DNA from: JAVBTT01 sp031556035
Lineage (GTDB): Bacteria > Bacillota > Clostridia > Oscillospirales > UBA929
NCBI GenBank assembly: GCA_031556035.1
Contig: JAVBTT010000017.1
Span: 1 to 15,652 of the forward strand
Length of the DNA: 15,652 nt
Direction of reading: 5' to 3'
The translations under genes were made by a program, and so were the position numbers. Below the pieces are notes generated by a model, which was not told where the DNA came from, did no database searches, and was given only the letters and a program-made list of their open reading frames with translations. Shown here piece by piece: positions 7,472-14,843 of the stretch (positions within the stretch are counted from its first letter, which is position 1; every line of letters begins with the position of its first letter).

Positions 7472-8440
7472 TTAAGGATAGCCCAAATACAAATGATAAT
7501 TATCCTTGTTGATTTGTGTATTTCCCAAAATGATCTGCTTGTTTTCGAAAGTTTCGCCTTGCAGCAACCTTGCCGCATACTCAATTGCTTCTTCTCCTCC
7601 GGTCGGGTAGATGAAAGTAATGTTAATAACTCCATCTCTCACCATATTTATGCCTCCCTCCTCTCCCGTAAGCCCGTCAATACCTACAAACACCATTTCA
7701 GAAGCCCTGCCCACGCTCATGGCCGCTTTATAGGATCCTAACGCCATAGGATCATTGTGAGCGTATACAACGTCAATCTTCAACTGATCATTCCGGCGCA
7801 GGAAAGTTTTAAAGGCATCCTCTGCCGCATCTCTCAGCCAATCAGCGGTAATTTCCTCCACAATATTAATGTTTGGATTCGTAGATATACCTTGACGAAA
7901 CCCCTCGCTCCTTTCAAGAGTTGGCATAGAGCCAGGCAAACCCATGATTTCAACTACATTGCCGCCGGCCTCTCCTAATAGGTTCTTAACGTAATCACCA
8001 GCGCTAAACCCGATCGCCCTGTTATCCGCCCCAATAAAAAGGGTGTAATTATCGCTGTTTATTTTTCTATCCAGCACTATAACGGGAATTTGCTTAAACG
8101 CCTCTGAAATAATTGGTGTAAGCGGTTCCGATTCGTTGGGGGAAATGATCAGAAGGTCAATACCCAACTGCATTAATTTCTTTACGTCTTCTATCTGCTT
8201 TTGATTGCTTTGCGCGGCGTCCGTGAAAATAATTTTAACATCAGGATATTTAACTGCCGCTTCTTTAATGTCCTTGTTCATTTGTATGCGCCAAGGCTCA
8301 CCCAAATTGCATTGAGACATGCCAATCAGATATTTTACACCCTCCGTATCCGCCGAAACCCTGGACAACAGCATAAAAACGACTATCATTATGGACACGA
8401 ACAATAAAATAAAGATATTGGCCTTATAAACCTTATTCAT
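7472..8440 (-). CDS. Membrane-anchored sugar-binding protein (type I periplasmic-binding fold, Peripla_BP_4 type)
   Basis: The 322-residue protein begins at ATG 8440 (MNKVYKANIFILLF), which overlaps the stop of the upstream regulator as ATGA; the longer frame from 8509 lies wholly inside the regulator gene. Residues 8-28 are a hydrophobic anchor or signal peptide without a lipobox cysteine; VSA at its end could be a cleavage site. The rest fits ribose/xylose-type binding proteins: GIDLLIISPNE, IPVIVLDR, FIGADNRAIG, GSMPTLERSEGFRQG, VYAHNDPMALG and VGIDG. No permease or ATPase lies nearby, and the gene is translationally coupled to a response regulator. I infer a sensing role, as for the XylFII-type proteins that feed LytS/YesN systems, rather than uptake. 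The sugar is unknown. GC is low compared with the flanking genes. Confidence 0.85.
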   Translation of the reverse strand: MNKVYKANIFILLFVSIMIVVFMLLSRVSADTEGVKYLIGMSQCNLGEPWRIQMNKDIKEAAVKYPDVKIIFTDAAQSNQKQIEDVKKLMQLGIDLLIISPNESEPLTPIISEAFKQIPVIVLDRKINSDNYTLFIGADNRAIGFSAGDYVKNLLGEAGGNVVEIMGLPGSMPTLERSEGFRQGISTNPNINIVEEITADWLRDAAEDAFKTFLRRNDQLKIDVVYAHNDPMALGSYKAAMSVGRASEMVFVGIDGLTGEEGGINMVRDGVINITFIYPTGGEEAIEYAARLLQGETFENKQIILGNTQINKDNYHLYLGYP

Positions 8441-9648
8441 TCCTCCGCGCCTGCTTTCATTCGGTATTGCATGGGCGATATTCCATAATGCTTTGTAAAA
8501 ACCCTGCAAAAGTAATGCTGGTTGCTATACCCGAGCCTATACGCTATCTCGTAAAGCTTTACGTCATTTCCACAATTGGCCAGCATAATTACTGCTTGCT
8601 TCATGCGGTATTTCGTCAAATAATCAATAAAACTCATGCCAAGCTGTCTGCGCATCAATTTGCTGATATAGGAAGGATTGACCTGTATTGCGCTGGCAAC
8701 AGTCTGCAAGGTTAAATCTTCCCGGTGATAATTTTGCGCTATGTAGTTTTGCGCCTCCAAAACAACATGTGAAAATTCTCTGGCATGGGACAGCCTCTGC
8801 AAAACCTCTTTATAGGCTGACGATAAATTTACGCAGGTGTGGGTGATTTCGGTCATGTCAATTTTCACCTCATAGCCAACACAATTCTCAATCGACAGAC
8901 GAATATCATTCATTAAAGCTATGTAATCGACATCCTCTTTATATGCGAATAGCAGCGCCATATTATTATTCATATCGGAAAAGAAAATGCGTTTGTCCAA
9001 GGAAATGCATAATTCGTCGGTAATATTTTGAATCGCGTAGCGTAACAGATCCATTTCCCATTCATTGGCGGTTTCTATCAGCTTGCTCATAATTTTGATC
9101 ACAATAAGACCTGCGGGATCCGGAATGTAAATATCGATAAGAGCAGACTCCCGTTCAATTTCCTCCACGCCAATGTCATTTTTTATGATGCGCACAAACA
9201 AATTATTTGCAAGTAGAGCTTTATTCTTGCTCATGACATCAAGGGCTAATGAGATATGCTCGCGCCGTTCAGCCTGACACATCAATTCATCATATACTTT
9301 TTTTACTAGCAGGTCAAATTGCGGCAAATCAATTGGTTTGAGTACATAATCATGTACGCCGCACTGCAAAGCTTTTTGCGCATATGAAAAATTGTCATGC
9401 CCCGAAATGACGATAGTCCGTGTGCGCGAAAGCTCAGACGATATTTTCTCAATAAATTCAAGGCCGTTCATGCCGGGCATGCAAATGTCGGCCAATATAA
9501 TGTCTGGTTGGATTTCCCGTGCTTTCTTTAATGCTGTTGAACCGTTATCTGCTGTTTCAATCACTTCAAAATCCAAAACGGTGTTTTTAAAATGATGATA
9601 CAACCCATTTCTAATCTTGGGCTCGTCGTCGACAATTAACAATTTCAT
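8437..9648 (-). CDS. YesN/AraC-type two-component response regulator
   Basis: The 403-residue protein has an N-terminal receiver domain with acidic pair D7/D8, phosphoacceptor D54 (ILADICMPGMNG), S82 (VISGH) and K104 (LKPID). A poorly conserved middle of about 170 residues follows, then a C-terminal AraC-type DNA-binding domain (about 300-400) with two helix-turn-helix units, including VNPSYISKLMRRQLGMSF and LGYSNQHYFCRVFTKHYGISPMQYR. Phosphorylated members activate genes for carbohydrate uptake or degradation. AAAGGA lies ten bases upstream of ATG 9648. It shares a transcript with the binding protein downstream. The expected YesM/LytS-type kinase is missing on both sides. A hand count of 8881-8940 gives 33% GC, far below the plus-strand cluster. 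Confidence 0.93.
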   Translation of the reverse strand: MKLLIVDDEPKIRNGLYHHFKNTVLDFEVIETADNGSTALKKAREIQPDIILADICMPGMNGLEFIEKISSELSRTRTIVISGHDNFSYAQKALQCGVHDYVLKPIDLPQFDLLVKKVYDELMCQAERREHISLALDVMSKNKALLANNLFVRIIKNDIGVEEIERESALIDIYIPDPAGLIVIKIMSKLIETANEWEMDLLRYAIQNITDELCISLDKRIFFSDMNNNMALLFAYKEDVDYIALMNDIRLSIENCVGYEVKIDMTEITHTCVNLSSAYKEVLQRLSHAREFSHVVLEAQNYIAQNYHREDLTLQTVASAIQVNPSYISKLMRRQLGMSFIDYLTKYRMKQAVIMLANCGNDVKLYEIAYRLGYSNQHYFCRVFTKHYGISPMQYRMKAGAEE

Positions 9649-9737
9649 TGCGGGCCAATCCTTTCGCGATTAATAAACTTTTGAAGCTGTCTTTTCATAG
9701 CCTCTTTGCTGCCTATTATTGATGTACCAGTTAACAT
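9645..9737 (-). CDS. Possible 30-aa leader ORF overlapping the regulator start
   Basis: A frame from ATG 9737 (MLTGTSIIGSKEAMKRQL...) ends at TGA 9645-9647, which overlaps the regulator ATG as ATGA, the same coupling used between regulator and binding protein. An inner ATG (9698) with weak AGAGG upstream would give 17 residues. It could be a leader peptide coupled to the regulator, or the scrap of a lost kinase C-terminus (a GTSI-type ending would fit, but this is too short to claim). No strong SD precedes ATG 9737. Confidence 0.25.
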   Translation of the reverse strand: MLTGTSIIGSKEAMKRQLQKFINRERIGPQ

Positions 9738-9812
9738 ATGACAAAGAGGAAAGACAAAGGACGAAGCAGCCCTTACGTCGCAGGGCTTTGACTTTGCGGA
9801 AAGTCATATGTT
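9733..9812 (-). repeat. Structured 5' leader: large inverted repeat with two inner hairpins
   Basis: AACATATGAC (9733-9742) and GTCATATGTT (9803-9812) are perfect 10-base inverted arms, reaching 12 with one bulge. Between them AGCCCT/AGGGCT (9768-9773, 9782-9787) forms a hairpin. GACTTT/AAAGTC (9790-9795, 9800-9805) forms another that competes with the outer right arm. All lie in the transcribed leader (about 225 bases) of the regulator operon. The mutually exclusive pairings allow a switch, but no known riboswitch class is recognised. Confidence 0.45.
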
Positions 9813-9879
9813 TAATCGTTTGACCAATATCAACCGATCGGCGCTTCGGTAAATCAGGGTTTGCGTCTTTTTCGCCAAT

Positions 9880-9908
9880 ATTATATCGCACTAATCACTG
9901 TTTGTCCA
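9880..9908 (-). promoter_or_regulatory. Promoter of the regulator/binding-protein operon
   Basis: On the minus strand TGGACA (9908-9903) and TATAAT (9885-9880) are separated by exactly 17 bases: one mismatch to the -35 consensus and none to the -10. The transcript would start near 9873, leaving a leader of about 225 bases before ATG 9648. TTGTCCA at 9902-9908, which contains the -35, is matched in inverted orientation by TGGACAA at 9939-9945, a possible operator pair. Confidence 0.8.
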
Positions 9909-9938
9909 CTCGCAACGGAGTCGGAGCATGGTCTGCTT

Positions 9939-9950
9939 TGGACAAGTCCA
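9939..9950. promoter_or_regulatory. Palindromic candidate operator TGGACAAGTCCA
   Basis: TGGAC-AA-GTCCA is an inverted repeat with five-base arms, about 30 bases upstream of the operon's -35 box, and its left half matches the sequence over the -35 box in inverse orientation. It may be a regulator site for the minus-strand operon or for the divergent plus-strand one. The rest of 9909-10070 is AT-rich, with no gene seen. Confidence 0.35.
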
Positions 9951-10073
9951 GGCTAAAAAAATGGAGCTGCACAAAACGCCATAGGTTAATATTATGACAA
10001 AACTACCCCATGTTTTTATAACAGGGGTTAGTTTTGCTAATAAATTAAACCTGTAATATTTTTATATTTGAAT

Positions 10074-10079
10074 TATAAT
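10074..10079 (+). promoter_or_regulatory. Probable -10 box for the plus-strand gene cluster
   Basis: TATAAT stands in a very AT-rich stretch 38 bases before the first GTG start. No good -35 hexamer lies 16-18 bases upstream, so the promoter may depend on an activator or use another factor. ACAGG (10021-10025) and CCTGT (10050-10054) form a loose inverted repeat just upstream that could be an operator. Confidence 0.5.
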
Positions 10080-10116
10080 TTAAGTATGGCAACATTGTCT
10101 GAGGTGGTGAAAATAT

Positions 10117-10449
10117 GTGGAGGGCGATAAAATCTATTTACAGCCGATAGGAACTGTCATTAATACAATAAACGATATTGTGGAGCTGCAAAAAGGTAAG
10201 CTTACCCGTTCGGACAGTGCGAAGGGAATAATTGATTTCCTGGTGGAAATGTATGACTTCACATGGGAGCTTTGCTTCACCGTAACCGACATCGGAAAAA
10301 ACCGCTGCAATGTTCAGATAGCAATTGAGGGCAATACGCGAAGCAGGGACAGACTGATCCTGAGAGAATTTGCGCTACTGGATTCGATGCTGGTCGCCGG
10401 TGCGCAGATTGAACTAAAAGACAAGGCAGATGAATTATTTATGGATTGA
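10117..10449 (+). CDS. Small hypothetical protein, 110 aa
   Basis: I do not recognise the family. Translation starts at GTG 10117: a stop at 10108-10110 closes the frame upstream, and the ATG at 10115 opens only a dead frame. GAGGTGGTG lies about seven bases before it. The product is soluble, without signal peptide or membrane segment, and has a mixed alpha/beta pattern: IYLQPIGTVINTIND at the start, an aromatic middle (MYDFTWELCFTVTDIG) and an acidic end. As the first gene of the plus-strand cluster, 62 bases before the zinc-ribbon gene, it is probably cotranscribed with it. Its two cysteines do not form a metal motif. Confidence 0.7.
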   Translation: MEGDKIYLQPIGTVINTINDIVELQKGKLTRSDSAKGIIDFLVEMYDFTWELCFTVTDIGKNRCNVQIAIEGNTRSRDRLILREFALLDSMLVAGAQIELKDKADELFMD

Positions 10450-10511
10450 AGTTTATGCTCAGCATGTATTGTTGGATACCTTTACACCAATTACATAAAG
10501 GAGGAATTTTC

Positions 10512-11105
10512 GTGGCGTTTCTCGACAAATTGTCGTCCATGGCAAAAAATGCGATGGACAAAACCGGCGAAATGATCGAAATTGGCAACCTGAACTCAAA
10601 AATCACAGCAGAGCGCGGAAAAATCACAGAACTCAAGCAGAAAATCGGCGAACACTACTGGGGACGCTTCACAGAAGGCGGTGCGCTTGAACCGGAGCCC
10701 GCCGCCCTGTGCGAGGAAATCAAAACGCGTGAAGAAACCATCGTCGCTATTCAGGCGGATATTCAGGCAAAGAAAGACGCGGCTCAGACGCAGCAAGCGA
10801 CTGTGCAGGCGCCGCCGCCACCACCGGTGCGCGGCTTGAGCTGCGCGGCCTGCGGAGTGCTTAATCCGGATGGGACAAAGTTCTGCCAGGGCTGCGGGGC
10901 AAAGCTTGAGATACCGACGGGGGGCGGAATCTGCTCCTGCGGCGCGGCAGTCCCGGCGGAATCCAAGTTCTGCCCCGAATGCGGCAGACCCGCCGCCCAA
11001 CCGGAGGCGAAAACCATGTGCGCGTGCGGAACGGAAATACCCTCAGCCTCACGCTTTTGTCCGCAGTGCGGAGCTTCCGCCCAGAGAGCGGGTGGTGAGT
11101 CATGA
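10512..11105 (+). CDS. Coiled-coil protein with three C-terminal zinc ribbons, 197 aa
   Basis: The start is GTG 10512, preceded at seven bases by AAAGGAGG; a longer frame from TTG 10446 lacks such a site. Residues about 1-95 are charged and helical (MAKNAMDKTGEMIEIG..., ITELKQKIGEHYW), likely a coiled coil. A proline run (PPPPP, about 102-106) links to three zinc-ribbon units with cysteines C111/C114/C125/C128, C141/C143/C154/C157 and C170/C172/C183/C186. Units 2 and 3 use CxC instead of CxxC in the first knuckle. Such ribbon proteins in Bacillota are mostly uncharacterised and may mediate protein contacts. There is no signal peptide, so it is cytosolic. It overlaps the next gene by ATGA, so the two products are probably made together. 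Confidence 0.85.
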   Translation: MAFLDKLSSMAKNAMDKTGEMIEIGNLNSKITAERGKITELKQKIGEHYWGRFTEGGALEPEPAALCEEIKTREETIVAIQADIQAKKDAAQTQQATVQAPPPPPVRGLSCAACGVLNPDGTKFCQGCGAKLEIPTGGGICSCGAAVPAESKFCPECGRPAAQPEAKTMCACGTEIPSASRFCPQCGASAQRAGGES

Positions 11106-12148
11106 GCGCGAAAAGTATTTATCTCGGAACCTTGAAGTTCTGCTGGCTTAAGCTGCTGCTCGGAATCGCAACCGTGCTCATATCCGCCGTGCTGTTCGCC
11201 GTCATAGTCGGCATTCTCTCGCTGTTCGGCAGCGGCGGCACGGGGATCGGCATCGTCATCTGGCTCGGCGCTACCGGCATTGTGCGGTTTTTCATCATGC
11301 ACTACGCCGGATACATGGTCAAGGCTGGTCATATCGCCATTCTCTCCACCGCCGTAACAGAGGGGCGAATCCCTGACAATCAGGTGGAGACGGCAAAGGC
11401 TATGGTCACGGAGAGGTTTTTGACCTCCAATGTCTACTTCGCCATCGACAAGCTGGTGGGCGGCGCGGTCAAGCAGCTCCAGCGTGTAGTCGGCAAAATC
11501 GGCAGCATGTTCGGCGCGGTTCCCGGCGTGGACGCCGTTGTCAAGGCCGGACAGCTGTTTATCGACATATCGCTCGGATATGTGGACGAGTGCTGCCTGG
11601 GTTACACCTTTGTACATAAGGAGCAGGGCGCTTTCAAGAGCGCCGCCGACGGCGTGGTCATCTATGCCCAGAACTGGAAACCTCTCTTAAAGAGCGCGGC
11701 AAAGACGACTGTAGTGGTCATCCTTGCCATTGTCCTCGTGACAGCCGCGGCATTCGCACTTATCGGCGGGCTGTTCAGCCTGTTCCACTGGAATATGCTG
11801 GCCGCGTTTATTCTCGCGGCGATGATCGCCTTTGCGGTAAAATTCGCGTTTATCGACAGCTGGATTCTGTGCAAGACCATGACAGTCTATATGAGCCTTG
11901 CCAAGACGACCGAGATTACGTTTGACCTCTATGGCAAGCTCTGCAATTTGTCGTCCAAATTCAAGGAGCTGTTTGACAAAGGCCGCGGGGAGGAGAATCC
12001 GCAGCCGGCCTACGCGGCGGCGAGCGCCGGGTACACGTCCCCCGCGCCGCAAGCTGAGCCTGCGGCAGGGCCGTTATTCTGCGGACAGTGCGGAACGGAG
12101 AACAAGCGCGGCGTCAAATTCTGCGGCTCATGCGGCGCGAAGCTGTAA
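11102..12148 (+). CDS. Multi-pass membrane protein with C-terminal zinc ribbon, 348 aa
   Basis: ATG 11102 overlaps the preceding stop (ATGA). Membrane segments lie at about residues 18-42, 48-68, 203-229 and 231-255. A loop of about 130 residues separates the pairs and contains GYVDECCLGYTFVHKEQG and DGVVIYAQNWKPLLK. A Pro/Ala-rich linker (about 300-325) leads to a zinc ribbon with C327/C330/C341/C344. The C-terminal half recalls the choline-transporter-like (CTL) fold, with a late DSWILCKTM-type segment, but this is a weak resemblance from memory. The shared ribbon type and translational coupling with the upstream protein suggest a complex at the inner face of the membrane. Function is unknown. 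Confidence 0.85.
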   Translation: MSAKSIYLGTLKFCWLKLLLGIATVLISAVLFAVIVGILSLFGSGGTGIGIVIWLGATGIVRFFIMHYAGYMVKAGHIAILSTAVTEGRIPDNQVETAKAMVTERFLTSNVYFAIDKLVGGAVKQLQRVVGKIGSMFGAVPGVDAVVKAGQLFIDISLGYVDECCLGYTFVHKEQGAFKSAADGVVIYAQNWKPLLKSAAKTTVVVILAIVLVTAAAFALIGGLFSLFHWNMLAAFILAAMIAFAVKFAFIDSWILCKTMTVYMSLAKTTEITFDLYGKLCNLSSKFKELFDKGRGEENPQPAYAAASAGYTSPAPQAEPAAGPLFCGQCGTENKRGVKFCGSCGAKL

Positions 12149-12182
12149 TTAGGGAAAAATATAGTTTACGGAGGATGCAACC

Positions 12183-14264
12183 ATGTTTAGGAAATCCCTA
12201 TCCCTTCTGATGGCGCTGGTGATGGCGCTGGCGCTCGTCCCCACTGTAGCGTTCGCGGCGACGCCCCCGACAACCATCAAAGCCCCCAAAAACATTGGAA
12301 CCACATTCTACTATAACGCCTGCTGGTTCGTCACCACTATGAGTGCGCAGGACGACCTTCGGGCGATCCTGAGTCAGACGGCGGAGGAGCGCGGATACAG
12401 CGTACAGGTAAACGCGCAGGTCGATTTCAAGATCGACAGCGGCGACTGGCATTACACGTCGGAATGGGATACGGATCCCATGAAATATGCTACGGCATAT
12501 TACAACAACATCAATGAGGTGTCCGCGCAAAGATTCGGTAAGTTTATCGGTGCAGCCGGACGCATCAATTATAAATATCTCTTTCCAGACGATCCGCAGC
12601 TGTCAGAAGACAATGTGGGTGAATGGCTGAAAAGCCATACGGTCACCACAAGGGCGCGCTATATGCTCAGCTTTAACGGCGGCAGCGCTGTGTTTTCCGA
12701 CTGGTCGGAAACTTACACCGTCACCGGCAAAGCGCCCGTAGATTTTAAGGGAATCATCAACAGCAGCAAGCCGACCCTGACTTCCTCGGCACTGGAGTAT
12801 TATGCCGGAAAACCGCAAATGAACGTCCTGTTCACCGAACCTTCCGACGCGATACAGAAACTGAGCGCGGCCGCGGGGGGGACAATACTTACGGAAGTAT
12901 GGCTGCGCAAGGATGGAGATAAAGAGTTCAAAAAAATCGGCGACTGGTCGATGAACGAAGAAAAGATCGCCATCGACGTCGGCGCGTATTTCCCGGGCAC
13001 CAGCCAAAAGGAGTTTGACGCCGCGAAATATGAGGTCAGGACGCGCTACGTCTTCCGCTCCAGCAATTACTTTCCGGCCTATGAGGATGTATTTTATTAC
13101 AGCCCGTTCTCCAACATCATAGCCTACAATATGCCCGCGTGGGCGGACGCCTCCGCATGGGCAACGGACACGCTGAAAAAAGCCGACGAACTCGGCCTCA
13201 TCCCGGACGTTCTCAAGGGAGCCGACCTCAAGAAGCCCATTACCCGCAAGGAGTTCGCGGCTGTCTGCGTCAAGATTTACGAAAACCTGTCGGGAACGAT
13301 GACCACGCCGTTCTCTCCAAATCCTTTTACCGACACAAATGACACCGAGGTGCTCAAGGCCTATAACTTCGGCCTGATGGTGGGCACGGCGGCGGATAAA
13401 TTCAGCCCGGACACGATCCTCAACCGCGAGCAGGCGGCCACAGCATTGACTAACGTGCTCAAGCGCAATCTCCCCGGCTGGCAGAAGGGCGTTACCTATA
13501 CCCTCAACTTCACCCAGCCCGCCAAATTCGCCGACGACGCGAAGATCTCCGACTGGGCAAAGCCCTCGGTCTACTTCATGGCGGCCAACGGCATCATCGC
13601 GGGTACGGGCAACAACATGTTCTCCCCTCGCGCCACAACGAGCGCCGAAGAAGCCGTAAACTACGCCAGCGCAACCCGCGAGCAGGCGCTTGTCATCGCG
13701 GTGCGGATGGTGGAAAACCTCAAGGGCAAGACGCTGGATTATACGCAGGGCGGCGGATCGACTACGCCGGAGCAGCCGACACAGCCGAGCGGGAACAACT
13801 CACTTGCCGGTACAGTCTGGTCGAAATACCCCGATTCAATGGATTGGTGGTATGAAAAGATGGATGGCATCGAAGGAATAATCCCGCGCGGGCGCAGCTA
13901 TGCCAATTCATGGATTTTCAACAATGACGGCACTTTTGTACTAACCATGCGCTGGCTTACCGGGTACGGCACTGCTTATCAAATGGGTGGGGTTCTTGTA
14001 ACGCGTGGTAAATACCAAGTAATAAATGACACGCAATTTAAGCTAACAGATATGTCTACCAACAGGACAACTGGTCCTTATTATGGCGACGTAACTGGTT
14101 GGTTCGCAGAAAAAGGTGAGATCAACTGTGAATATCAGTTTTTCACTGATGAGGACGGAGAGGGAATAAAGATCAAAATGGATGGCGTTGGCATAATCGT
14201 CAAAGATAGCCCTTTAGGAGAATATGACAACACTTGGAGCAACTATTGGAAGAGAACTTACTAA
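12183..14264 (+). CDS. Secreted SLH-domain surface protein, 693 aa
   Basis: GGAGG precedes ATG 12183. Residues 1-25 are a signal peptide ending AFA. Residues about 27-315 hold two beta-rich units that look fibronectin-III-like: each has an R-x-R-Y strand (TTRARYMLSF; YEVRTRYVF) and an F/Y-S-x-W/F-S strand near its end. Three SLH repeats follow at about 318-373, 382-430 and 449-513 (ITRKEFAAVCVKIYENL; FSPDTILNREQAATAL; FSPRATTSAEEA). SLH repeats bind pyruvylated secondary wall polymers, so the protein is fixed to the cell wall. After a Gly/Pro/Gln linker the C-terminal domain (about 539-693) is lipocalin-like in pattern (WIFNNDGTFVLT, GKYQVINDTQFKLT) but not recognised. Central rather than terminal SLH repeats are unusual. 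The tail is much poorer in GC than the repeats. Confidence 0.92.
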   Translation: MFRKSLSLLMALVMALALVPTVAFAATPPTTIKAPKNIGTTFYYNACWFVTTMSAQDDLRAILSQTAEERGYSVQVNAQVDFKIDSGDWHYTSEWDTDPMKYATAYYNNINEVSAQRFGKFIGAAGRINYKYLFPDDPQLSEDNVGEWLKSHTVTTRARYMLSFNGGSAVFSDWSETYTVTGKAPVDFKGIINSSKPTLTSSALEYYAGKPQMNVLFTEPSDAIQKLSAAAGGTILTEVWLRKDGDKEFKKIGDWSMNEEKIAIDVGAYFPGTSQKEFDAAKYEVRTRYVFRSSNYFPAYEDVFYYSPFSNIIAYNMPAWADASAWATDTLKKADELGLIPDVLKGADLKKPITRKEFAAVCVKIYENLSGTMTTPFSPNPFTDTNDTEVLKAYNFGLMVGTAADKFSPDTILNREQAATALTNVLKRNLPGWQKGVTYTLNFTQPAKFADDAKISDWAKPSVYFMAANGIIAGTGNNMFSPRATTSAEEAVNYASATREQALVIAVRMVENLKGKTLDYTQGGGSTTPEQPTQPSGNNSLAGTVWSKYPDSMDWWYEKMDGIEGIIPRGRSYANSWIFNNDGTFVLTMRWLTGYGTAYQMGGVLVTRGKYQVINDTQFKLTDMSTNRTTGPYYGDVTGWFAEKGEINCEYQFFTDEDGEGIKIKMDGVGIIVKDSPLGEYDNTWSNYWKRTY

Positions 14265-14278
14265 AACGGAGGTAAATC

Positions 14279-14734
14279 ATGTTCACAGAAAAGCAAGCGG
14301 TATTGGCAAACGCGCCGGGGGCGCTGAACAGGCCGGATCAGCCGTGGGAGGTCACAATTGAGGACGATTCCATCGTCGCCCGCTGGAAGTGGATGGACGC
14401 GACCTTCTTCGCCCCCCATGAGATAAACGACGAAACAAAACAGTTCACCTTCACCGTCACTCTGGACGGCAAAGGCAAATACAAGGAACTTGACAAGACC
14501 GAAAACAAGTCGGCGGGCGTGAAAATGAGCGGCGGCAAGGTCAGCTTCGGCGGCTCGTCGAGCACCTTCATCGGCAAAACCAACCAGAAATCCATCCAGT
14601 TCGGCGCGGGGAAAAACAACCAGACCGGGCAGGCCGGTATCGTCAGCTTCAAGTTCGACACCACGGCGGTAAAACAGCCCGTCCGCGACTATCTGGCCTC
14701 CTGCGGCTGGAAAAAGGCGGGACTGTTCGGATAA
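14279..14734 (+). CDS. Small hypothetical protein, 151 aa
   Basis: ACGGAGG precedes ATG 14279 at good spacing, 14 bases after the SLH gene, so the two are cotranscribed. There is no signal peptide; the product appears cytosolic and beta-rich: PWEVTIEDDSIVARWKWMDATFF, then QFTFTVTLDGKGKYKELDK, a Gly/Ser-rich middle (MSGGKVSFGGSSS), and QPVRDYLASCGWKKAGLFG at the end. I do not recognise the family. The pattern (W-x-V-T-I-x-D-x-x-I-V-A-x-W-K-W) resembles a small ligand-binding beta barrel, but this is a guess. Codon use matches the zinc-ribbon genes, not the AT-rich tail of the SLH gene. Confidence 0.75.
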   Translation: MFTEKQAVLANAPGALNRPDQPWEVTIEDDSIVARWKWMDATFFAPHEINDETKQFTFTVTLDGKGKYKELDKTENKSAGVKMSGGKVSFGGSSSTFIGKTNQKSIQFGAGKNNQTGQAGIVSFKFDTTAVKQPVRDYLASCGWKKAGLFG

Positions 14735-14742
14735 GGGTTCTT

Positions 14743-14777
14743 GGGCCGCGCCGGTGCGGACGTCATCGGCGCGGCCC
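14743..14777 (+). terminator. GC-rich hairpin between the small hypothetical gene and the lipoprotein gene
   Basis: GGGCCGCGCCG (14743-14753) and CGGCGCGGCCC (14767-14777) are perfect 11-base inverted arms with a 13-base loop, eight bases after the stop at 14734. No T-run follows, so it is not a full intrinsic terminator. It may protect the 3' end of the upstream message, reduce expression of the lipoprotein, or need Rho. Confidence 0.6.
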
Positions 14778-14843
14778 GTTGGCGATGAGCGAGGTTTGCC
14801 GTTCGAACCGGCACAGAAATAAACAAAGATAGGAGCAACCAAT

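Noticed and set aside
9670..9891. 73-residue minus-strand frame in the leader of the regulator operon
   Set aside because: Its ATG lies at the -10 region of the predicted promoter (upstream of the predicted transcript start), there is no SD, and the product is unlike any family. The leader structure explains the region better.
10784..11617. 277-residue minus-strand open frame opposite the zinc-ribbon and membrane genes
   Set aside because: A GC-rich shadow frame; the plus-strand genes have SD sites, ATGA coupling and clear domains.
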